Positions 21,701 through 24,188 of a stretch of DNA of 24,188 nt are shown piece after piece. The stretch is from the NCBI GenBank assembly GCA_001655205.1, contig LPNZ01005150.1, positions 1-24,188 on the forward strand, given 5' to 3'. Position 1 is the first letter of the stretch, and the number at the start of each line of letters is the position of its first letter. Made by a program: the position numbers and the translations under genes. Under the pieces are notes generated by a model. The model did not search any database. It had not been told where the DNA came from and saw only the letters and a list, made by a program, of their open reading frames with translations. The DNA is from Lenisia limosa. Its lineage: Eukaryota; Breviatea.

Positions 21701-23875
21701 ATATGGAAAACAATACTCAGATACACTTTAATACTCTCAAAATGTTTATCAAATGGAAACTATAATAAACAATTCACTTCTAAACGTAAATATATAAATA
21801 ATAAAAGAGCTGCGTAACAAGGGTTAAGCTGGGTAAAAAATTGCACCATCGTACAATTGAAGTTTGCGGAGCTACTGAGTAGGTGTTTGATCCAACAGGG
21901 CACTGCAAAGTGAATACACCTCACAGAGAAAAGAAATAATTCTCACGATACTGGGTGATTCCGATTTCACTATTGCAAATAGTATATGATAATTGCAACA
22001 CGCCAGTACTGCTACTGTAATTACTGAATGACAGTGTCAAATTGAGAAAGAAAACAGTATGTCCAATTAAAGCATCCAAACAGTATGTCCAATTAAAGCA
22101 TCCAAACAGTATGTCCAATTAAAGCATCCAAACAAGTTGACAGTATTGACCAGACGATGAGAATTCATAAAATATATATATATATATCTATATATATATA
22201 GCAGCTCCTGTGTTGTATATATCATCTGACATAAATAAAAAAACAACCTACACCTGGTTTGATATTCTATGTGCATTTCAAAAAACCCGAACATACATTG
22301 ATGCACGTAGAACTGCCGGCGTTAGGTTGGAAACTTCCTTTGTTACACGGTACACAGGTACTATTGAAGCTCTTGTAGCCGCTCTCGCACTGGATAGGTG
22401 ACTGTCTTTCTTTCAAGGAAGCTAAAAAGTGTTCCACAAAATGCCAACTCCTCCCCCAAACCTGTTCACAATCGCCTGTGATACTGTTCACCCCGTATCC
22501 CTCAGGACACACGCTTGGAAGATTAATTGTTCAAGAAAATAGTATCAAATCAACTTAGACCATGGAAATAAAAAAACAGGGGTTTCCGAAAAGAAAAAAA
22601 CCTCTTCCGAAATAAAGAAGTGAAATTGTGCTCATAAATCTCAGAAAAAAACATCTTCCTTTGAACTCCTTTGCCATATCAAAGTCATCACGGCATGTAT
22701 CATAACACAATGACCAAGAATACCCCTCCAGCTGAAAGAAAAGTCAACCTCTCATATCACCAACCAGTTTTCGAGTACTGCAGTCTGGCCCTCTATGATG
22801 ACCTTCTTTTGCGGACATTGGGCGCAGCCACCACCAACAGCTATGCTATAGACAAGAATAAATTTCTGACAGAATAGAATGGGGACAGGGGCAATTTATT
22901 GATGGTTTTATTGTGGAAGCTACTCAACACAACAGTAATGTTACTAGCATGATTTGTTGTGATATCATATATACTCAATGATATTATATATTTGAAAATA
23001 TGAAGTATACTTGATATCTACCCCCCGTAGCCACGATCCTTTCAATTAAAATATTGAGTGTTTTGCAAGTTTAATATATGACAAGTAGTATATCCGCTCA
23101 CCGAGGGTAGCAGTTGAAACACGCTCCATCGTACCCCATTGCATTACTTCGAGCGTAACCTACAGCGGTATATTATCAGATAATATTATGCTCTTTTCTA
23201 CTCAACAACCCCTTTGTCACTATTAAAGCAGATTATATACTATCATATAAAAAATAAGGTTGCATCTGGTCGAAGCCGTCCACCCTTATAAGAGATATGA
23301 TATTGAATTATATTATGATATTAATTCACCCAATCATTTGCCTTACAACTTTGTGCACACAGCTTTCTGGGTGCCTCCCCAGCATACCTACAAGGATTAG
23401 ATTCATGAATGGGACAATAGCCCCTGCATAATAACCCAGGTAGGCCCTCCTAAAACCGTCTTATGCCACAGATATAGGAGGTACCAGACAGTTAGAATTA
23501 CAGACATCAAAGGCTTTATAGAATAATATTATCGAAAATATTGATAAATAACGTCCCCAAAGGAGAACAGATTATAGTGGCTCAATAGTAGGACTAGGTT
23601 CCAAGTGTAGAGATCCCCTAGTAAGGTGATATATAGTACTTTATCAATTATTGTTCAGCCTTTCCCATAGTAGATAGCACTAGCTTGATTAGAAGGGCCC
23701 CTCCCATAGTAGATAGCACTAGCTTGATTAGAAGGGCCCCACATACCCTCTGCGCATTTGTCACATTTGGCACCGTTTTTCTCGTAACCGATGTCGCACA
23801 CACACGAGTCAATCCCGGCCAGATGATAGGGGTGCATTTGCTGAATGGTCAATGAGAAGTACCTTGGGTATTGAG
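730..23875 (-). CDS. Giant multi-exon Cys-rich multipass membrane protein (5' end outside window)
   Basis: One gene of about 85 exons, assembled by hand; the entries below list the exons. Nearly every junction was checked three ways: GT donor, AG acceptor, and matching codon phase with a sensible protein join. The product (about 2,200 residues here) has a long extracellular part of CxxC-type repeats, a furin-like region, a beta-rich region, more Cys repeats, then about nine membrane spans and a 22-residue tail. This order matches protist GCC2/GCC3-domain membrane proteins, which are proposed receptors or adhesion proteins; the function here is inference. The start codon and signal peptide are not in the window. 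Unresolved spots are the exons touching gaps (near 19139, 17209, 16926, 13006) and two small exons (23485-23513, 3038-3050). Donors are varied: GTATGT, GTAAGT, GTGAGN and many GTGGGN. Confidence 0.85.
901..3050 (-). CDS. Exon group 14: membrane spans TM4-TM9
   Basis: Exons 3038-3050 (13 nt, tentative), 2234-2303, 1955-2068, 1735-1834, 1488-1574, 1227-1307 and 901-999. Spans are AALGVGVLSIALRIY, AIFVILLVPLGILFSVLW, LLRKLVVVMCVLFFS, CSLLTLIFFAHL, SLFINAAILLIGNAYLG and LLVFVLLTAVPIVFITALVI. The motif YARYSRMHTYWELVVLLRK (Tyr/Trp-Trp-Glu region before the LRK helix) resembles the RY-x-WWE-x-LRK segment I associate with this membrane-domain family. An odd total of spans places the tail in the cytoplasm if the N terminus is outside. 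The 13-nt exon supplies the phase change between 3206 and 2303 and sits behind a strong pyrimidine tract. Confidence 0.83.
1038..1132. repeat. Degenerate copy of the intronic inverted-repeat element
   Basis: The left end reads GACTTCACTTCAGTCCCAAA and includes AAGACTGA; the right end is TCGGACCGATGGGAAGCC. The inside carries TATATCGATATTT. Termini and core match the 1338-1429 copy in order and orientation. It is flanked by GATATC at 1025-1030 and 1136-1141, which could be a target duplication or chance. It lies in the intron 1000-1226. Confidence 0.6.
1338..1429. repeat. Inverted-repeat element with 22-bp perfect arms, intronic
   Basis: The arms 1338-1359 and 1408-1429 are exact reverse complements over 22 bp (beginning GCTTCACTTCGGTTCGAAAA). 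The inside contains TCGATAAATC and ACTATCGATAGT, itself palindromic, so the whole 92 bp can fold into a hairpin. It sits in the intron 1308-1487. It is the best-preserved copy of a small family in this gene's introns (see 1038, 5831, 6173). No coding capacity; MITE- or introner-like by form. Confidence 0.8.
2304..3037. other. Longest intron of the membrane-domain part
   Basis: 734 bp between exons 3038-3050 and 2234-2303. It contains an open minus-strand frame at 2380-2727 (115 codons) and an open plus-strand frame at 2384-2617, plus the weak inverted repeat at 2776-2872. The frames have no Cys-rich or membrane pattern and do not fit the flanking phases. Confidence 0.5.
2776..2872. repeat. 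Possible diverged inverted-repeat element
   Basis: The left part TTCCCTACGGATCCCTTCAG and the right part CTTCGCAGGGGTCCG form weak inverted arms; inside, GCCAAAAAGC and AACTTTTCGGGG also pair partly. The start resembles the 5831 copy (TTCCCTACGG). It lacks the TATCGATA core and could be unrelated. It lies in the long intron 2304-3037. Confidence 0.35.
3206..3801 (-). CDS. Exon group 13: TM3 and following loop
   Basis: Exons 3687-3801, 3461-3526 and 3206-3292. The first encodes a charged loop (HLIWRIKTPFADDDITHLSY). The second holds the hydrophobic NIMILFYLPLARLVLEYYDC, a probable span ending in the conserved YYDC-type motif. The third gives EAGDTYTLDASPGIKCYEGY. All three joins are phase 0. 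The 3461 donor (GTGGGC) was chosen over a later GTCCTC at the G-run, because it avoids an unlikely poly-Gly insert. Confidence 0.83.
3973..5301 (-). CDS. Exon group 12: first membrane spans TM1-TM2
   Basis: Exons 5189-5301 (alternative donor 5153), 4809-4896, 4418-4478, 4206-4261 and 3973-4085. TM1 is MFYLLPAFVSLVAAFLAFLF, directly after the CQPC pair. The following YESLGAIRIFFNFLQVTAL is an amphipathic or membrane-associated helix. VDWPKSLRDTYNWISVVNAN with its WP motif, and the Cys in APECAVGQTF, are features I associate with this membrane-domain type. TM2 is VLSPLAAILFIVLVYLLTRL, followed by basic residues (IKSGKQQ), consistent with a cytoplasmic loop. Phases run 2, 0, 1, 0. The exon 5189-5301 has a duplicated 5' splice site. 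Confidence 0.85.
5153..5224. repeat. 36-bp tandem duplication spanning a 5' splice site
   Basis: Two near-identical 36-bp units, each ending (minus strand) CTTCTTCAATAG then GTTG, place two equivalent donors at 5189 and 5153. Both are phase 2. Use of the second would add 12 residues (LVTFLAFFFFNR) to TM1; use of the first leaves the copy in the intron. Confidence 0.8.
5581..6099 (-). CDS. Exon group 11: juxtamembrane Cys motif
   Basis: Exons 6065-6099 (KPVERPPISQQ, 35 nt) and 5581-5672. The second encodes QCPFPEACVGGSECAEGYTG followed by YLCSECQE. The pattern CPxxxACxGGxxCxxGYxGxLCxxC is, to my knowledge, typical of the segment just before the first membrane span in GCC2/GCC3-type protist membrane proteins. 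It joins in phase 0 to the next exon (5301), which carries a last CQPC pair and then TM1. The IR element at 5831-5925 is in the intron between these exons. Confidence 0.85.
5831..5925. repeat. Copy of the intronic inverted-repeat element
   Basis: The left arm GGGCTTCCCTACGGTCCCAA plus AAAGAC pairs imperfectly with the right arm GTCTTTATTGGGACGTACGG plus AATCCC. The core has TATCGATATTTATCGA. Same order of blocks as in 1338-1429. It lies in the intron 5673-6064. Confidence 0.7.
6173..6239. repeat. Short copy of the intronic inverted-repeat element
   Basis: GGCTTCACTTCCCGAAA on the left and TACCGAAGTGAAGTCC on the right form inverted arms. The inside includes AATATTGATAGTTTTCGAGG, matching the centre of the 1338-1429 copy in inverse order. 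At 67 bp it is the shortest copy. It lies in the intron 6100-6330. Confidence 0.65.
6331..9022 (-). CDS. Exon group 10: membrane-proximal GCC2/GCC3 Cys-rich block
   Basis: Exons 8974-9022, 8780-8833, 8490-8564 (or 8485), 8151-8224, 7845-7945, 7429-7545, 7069-7130, 6645-6789 and 6331-6405. This is the clearest ectodomain stretch: RCVCKPG, FTFVETAISVACVPCDN, QPKTGRYSCQSCPSM, NESLSCFCPYNM, DPESTCGCPKGWVVRSSDG, LACEPCP, TALCVPCGSRMLTDSPAST with EECKCLP, SAYCSCDEGYGII, GQLCQPCPLNYFKSG with GSIGQSDCFCD, and GFYRDDGLCKICVDGADCG. Several introns carry G-runs just inside the donor and C-runs just before the acceptor. Gaps 6960-7056, 7566-7705 and 8582-8702 all fall inside introns here, so no coding is clearly lost. 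Confidence 0.85.
8098..8139. repeat. 21-bp tandem duplication in intron
   Basis: CTCCCATCTTCATTCTATCA plus T occurs twice exactly (8098-8118, 8119-8139). On the minus strand it begins about 11 bases inside the intron that follows the exon 8151-8224. Confidence 0.85.
9281..10815 (-). CDS. Exon group 9: IPT-like beta-rich region
   Basis: Exons 10736-10815, 10607-10664, 10309-10385, 10003-10111, 9798-9879 and 9281-9372. The protein reads EITSFTPVSCPEKGCMLALY, RTEVLYDGLTLDTTLTHPS, LVVVTIPAKDARTYELCLV, SFTQTSDPTDIAVIQPVPLF, LDAHGSIVTHLASVAKIIV and FEKENPTTLSVKTCSEQIE. The first segment starts like an IPT/TIG repeat (I-T-S-F-x-P). The VxIP...TYELC pattern is typical of a closing beta-strand pair in extracellular domains. 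All six joins keep phase (2, 0, 2, 0, 1). This leads into the second Cys-rich block. The family call is inference. Confidence 0.75.
9442..9526. repeat. Imperfect tandem duplication of about 40 bp
   Basis: Two units starting TCGGNTAACAAGTCTTCAAA, at about 9442 and 9485, each followed by an ATGAGTATTATG-like stretch. The rest of this intron (9373-9797) shows nothing recognisable. Confidence 0.7.
10896..12549 (-). CDS. Exon group 8: beta-rich ectodomain, no recognised family
   Basis: Exons 12430-12549, 12348-12385, 12196-12274, 11890-11937, 11613-11753, 11502-11523, 11387-11461, 11224-11285 and 10896-10976. Coding signal is clear from open frames and joins: HDVRVSFRQSIQLSGYGRR, TVQAYNDLSICP, YVDSEWFDISTTLNEAVAV, DLFYVDPDNLLPVEIM, FCIDTNNVGLNQSAAVPF, YSSQLDEPGVKDVIPLFIRF, YLVCIVENYYVPQSAVV and IYYPLDDASQAISFVV. 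Few Cys residues and many alternating V/I/F/Y residues suggest beta-sandwich domains. The 5' part of 11613-11753 is oddly hydrophobic, so its true acceptor could lie further in. The 22-nt exon 11502-11523 (DQFFTPN) restores phase. The intron after 12196 holds a MITE-like element. Confidence 0.7.
11971..12085. mobile_element. 115-bp MITE-like element, TA-flanked
   Basis: Terminal inverted repeats of 25 bp (left CACCACGGCGCATTGACTTG..., right its complement with two mismatches) bound a 115-bp non-coding element. TA occurs immediately outside both ends (11969-11970, 12086-12087), the target duplication expected of Tc1/mariner-type transposition. A second inner inverted repeat (GGGATTCCCAT / ATGGGATTCCC) is present. 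It lies in the intron 11938-12195. It encodes no transposase, so it would be a non-autonomous copy. Confidence 0.8.
12772..13006. other. Assembly gap likely hiding coding sequence
   Basis: 235 N. The exon ending at 13033 enters it in frame (VLPNDLLL). About 220 bp of low-complexity-free sequence after it on the minus strand (12550-12771) gives no clear exon. One or more beta-domain exons are probably missing. Confidence 0.55.
13007..14100 (-). CDS. Exon group 7: beta-rich region, IPT/TIG-like start
   Basis: Exons 13995-14100, 13777-13861, 13592-13641, 13430-13467, 13275-13351 and 13007-13033; the last runs into gap 12772-13006. The first exon reads TIQSITPIQPFAGSTVTLTL, which resembles the opening strand of IPT/TIG or related Ig-like folds (S/T-x-T-P-x2-x-G-x2-V-T-L). 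It continues with FELLNFEMGTKCRV, VLCHEIIHVTNNVYQA, FETPLKSSFEF and LFIECTNDESATTVLG. Alternating hydrophobic residues suggest beta-sandwich domains. The 38-nt exon 13430-13467 was needed to link phase 2 to phase 1 and gives a smooth join. The donor at 13995 (GTCAAA) and the acceptor at 13861 are weak. Family assignment is tentative. Confidence 0.68.
14208..15408 (-). CDS. Exon group 6: furin-like Cys-rich repeat region
   Basis: Exons 15304-15408, 15113-15209, 14860-14942, 14668-14731, 14378-14442 and 14208-14295. The joined protein has CPEGYGRKDCRTCE, then ECDSQCSQCDNRADYCINC, then CPDTYYAESGACE, KCPLNCRLCSSSFACIEC, and GGKCLERCPTSFYKE. The CxxCxxC...CxxC...C(x3)CPxxYY order is that of furin-like repeats, found in proprotein convertases, EGF-receptor ectodomains and many protist surface proteins. 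The last exon could instead end at 14243 (donor GTACAT). I chose 14208 (donor GTATGC) because it gives the phase 1 needed by the next exon. Confidence 0.8.
14965..15008. repeat. 22-bp tandem duplication in intron
   Basis: GCTCAGATCTGCCGGACCAA plus CT, followed by a second copy with two differences (14987-15008). It lies in the intron between exons 15113-15209 and 14860-14942. Confidence 0.8.
15446..15526. repeat. 27-bp tandem repeat, three copies
   Basis: AATAGTACGGTGGAATAATA plus CGAACTA at 15446, 15473 and 15500, with one change in the first and a few at the end of the third. It lies in the intron 15409-15596. Confidence 0.85.
15597..17004 (-). CDS. Exon group 5: Cys-rich region before the furin-like part
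   Basis: Exons 16468-16542, 16201-16273, 15893-15977 and 15597-15703 are well supported. A further piece, about 16927-17004, is likely coding (SVPLPAEQFFDAIANE) but lies between gaps 17137-17209 and 16835-16926; its acceptor may be at 17004 or 16983 and its donor is lost. Motifs are CPSNFYTDVETGACVSAGG, FNPLTRNCESCS, GASKGLYSDDGKTCKNCYLG and ETDTCLSCPVGNYCHGG. Phase and Cys spacing agree across the four exons. The 27-bp triple repeat at 15446-15526 is in the next intron. Confidence 0.75.
17210..18801 (-). CDS. Exon group 4: GCC2/GCC3-like modules
   Basis: Exons 18710-18801, 18530-18587, 18220-18300, 18085-18161, 17820-17898, 17466-17539 and 17210-17246; the last runs into the gap at 17137-17209. 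The protein reads TWATNGTCLPCGNGTYLVP, EPVGTTIEEVQCK, FCEHCPSGSYHNGTGCSTC, SYCFSGLVFPCPRGSA, CHFPGPFYDCPSGTEN, ACPLPSMRALPPK and ETVEDCICPDGQ. The last two form the hallmark of the GCC2 fold (CPxxxxxxxxETVEDCxCPxG). Phases run 1-0, 0-1, 1-1, 1-0, 0-1, 1-0. Intron 17540-17819 contains an open stretch that I do not count as coding. Confidence 0.82.
18905..19050. repeat. AT-rich low-complexity intron block
   Basis: About 145 bp built of TATA, ATAGTATA, ATATGATATA and ACATGATACA words. Similar blocks occur at 16316-16400, 19410-19530, 22168-22200 and 23170-23330. They lie in introns only and show no gene. Confidence 0.7.
19083..20480 (-). CDS. Exon group 3: GCC2/GCC3-like modules, interrupted by gaps
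   Basis: Exons 20436-20480, 20058-20098, 19861-19968, 19675-19718, 19326-19374 and 19083 to at least 19138; the last enters the gap at 19139-19260. Joined protein shows CLCKPGYERIG, then IASCYSCSTG, then YFNLATEKCETCPNDFYMFG, then LPCTEPNCSVSCSE, then YGEYVATNGTCQNCPPG. This is the classical run of CxxC pairs with Gly/Tyr spacing. The 41-nt exon 20058-20098 restores phase between its neighbours (2 in, 1 out), and its 5' splice site is duplicated 33 bp downstream. Gap 20233-20331 lies in the intron before 20058-20098. Confidence 0.78.
20019..20070. repeat. 19-bp direct repeat duplicating a 5' splice site
   Basis: CCCCACTTCCAGTGCTACA occurs at 20019-20037 and 20052-20070, 33 bp apart. On the minus strand each copy is TGTAGCACTGGAA followed by a GTGGGG donor. 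Both donors are phase 1, so the second would add 11 in-frame residues. The sequence between is mainly a 10-base G-run plus ATGTCTCG. Confidence 0.8.
20522..21902 (-). CDS. Exon group 2: EGF/GCC2-like Cys-rich region
   Basis: Exons 21855-21902, 21597-21656, 21399-21476, 21117-21260, 20784-20912 and 20522-20658. The first five introns joining this group are phase 0. Protein motifs are CPVGSNTYSVAPQTSI running into TNCRCPNGKAGWDC (a GCC2-to-EGF join), YACQGDGQVCHIHGM, LVCSCSHPDMAYDPETKSC, EGFYEDTRGYLLKCP and GTYSVYGLKQTCDPSE. The spacing of paired Cys residues fits disulfide-stabilised extracellular modules. The long exons 21117-21260 and 20522-20658 were preferred over shorter versions because their in-frame upstream parts carry matched phase-0 acceptors. 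Confidence 0.82.
22055..22132. repeat. 26-bp tandem repeat, three exact copies
   Basis: CAGTATGTCCAATTAAAGCA plus TCCAAA is repeated three times without change at 22055, 22081 and 22107. It lies in the intron 21903-22296. Exact identity implies recent expansion. Confidence 0.9.
22297..23875 (-). CDS. Exon group 1: N-terminal-most visible Cys-rich modules
   Basis: Exons 23747-23875, 23485-23513 (tentative), 23347-23449, 23102-23159, 22765-22845, 22462-22513 and 22297-22401. The first opens after a pyrimidine-rich acceptor (ctttcag) in phase 1, so the protein continues upstream of the window. Visible motifs are SCVCDIGYEKNGAKCDKC, GGGCAQCPQKK, a split Cys codon joining TAVLEN to CVCPEGYG, and SFNSTCVPCNKGSFQPNAGS. 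These follow the GCC2/GCC3 (ephrin-receptor-like) pattern CxxCPxGxxxxxxxSxxCxxC, with some EGF-like spacing. All ectodomain exons are extracellular by inference from the downstream membrane domain. The 29-nt exon at 23485-23513 is included because it fixes the phase between its neighbours; it needs cDNA support. Confidence 0.8.
23663..23740. repeat. Perfect 39-bp tandem duplication in intron
   Basis: TCCCATAGTAGATAGCACTA... is repeated exactly twice, 23663-23701 and 23702-23740. It starts six bases inside the intron after the exon 23747-23875. The repeat is in frame with that exon (13 residues per unit, no stop in either copy). Confidence 0.9.
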
Positions 23876-24188
23876 CTGAAAGAAAAAAAACGAAAGACGG
23901 ATTCAACTGTGTTGAAAAGGAAATCTTAGCGGTTGATGAATAATGAAATGATGATGTTACGAAAACAAAATAAAGATGCCTTTGACAGCAAGATTAACAA
24001 ATATCACACCGTCCATATATCTGTGAATTTTCCTCTATCTGGGATTTTTTTTTGAAATTTACGGAAAATTATGCTAAAAATATGGCATATAACTAAGAGG
24101 ATTGTCATAACACTCTTGTTGCTAACAAAAATAACAATAGATTTTATTTGTTGATGACAACAATTTTATTTTGGCATTGCTGCTTATT
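23876..24188. other. Intron upstream of the first visible exon
   Basis: AT-rich, ending on the minus strand in a T-rich tract and ctttcag at 23876-23877. The next exon starts in phase 1, so this is intron and not a promoter. No exon of the Cys-rich type is visible out to the window edge. Confidence 0.55.

Noticed and set aside
22561-22625. Another copy of the TATCGATA inverted-repeat family
   Set aside because: Only short matches (CTTCCGAAATAAAG) and no inverted arms.
1-24188. tRNA, rRNA, CRISPR, operons or riboswitches
   Set aside because: No cloverleaf, rRNA-like block or spaced repeats seen; gene structure is eukaryotic.

Overview
This is eukaryotic nuclear DNA from an intron-dense microbial eukaryote (protist). 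I cannot name the lineage: the protein type (long Cys-rich GCC2/GCC3-like ectodomain ending in a multipass membrane domain) is known from several protist groups, including alveolates and stramenopiles. No bacterial gene structure, rRNA, tRNA or CRISPR array is visible. Nine runs of N (318-395, 6960-7056, 7566-7705, 8582-8702, 12772-13006, 16835-16926, 17137-17209, 19139-19260, 20233-20331) are assembly gaps, mostly beside homopolymers.

Almost the whole window (730 to at least 23875, minus strand) is one gene cut into about 85 small exons. I joined them by hand using GT-AG borders, codon phase and protein continuity. They sum to about 6.7 kb of coding sequence, roughly 2,200 residues, in 23 kb; the average exon is about 78 nt. 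The start codon and signal peptide lie beyond the right edge. Reading 5'->3' (right to left), the product is: GCC2/GCC3- and EGF-like Cys-rich modules (23875 to about 15600); a furin-like Cys-rich region (15408-14208); a beta-rich, Cys-poor region with IPT/TIG-like starts (14100-9281); a second Cys-rich block (9022-6331); a juxtamembrane Cys motif (6099-5581); about nine transmembrane segments (5301-901); and a short acidic cytoplasmic tail ending in TAG at 730-732. The likely product is a large plasma-membrane receptor or adhesion-type protein; its ligand and signalling output are unknown.

At the left edge, 26-138 (+) looks like the last coding exon of a convergent neighbour. About 590 bp separate the two stop codons.

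The introns carry most of the unexplained structure: a family of short inverted-repeat elements sharing termini and a TATCGATA-like core, a separate TA-flanked MITE-like element, many short tandem duplications (two span a 5' splice site and keep frame), G-runs near intron 5' ends with C-runs near 3' ends, and AT-rich low-complexity blocks.
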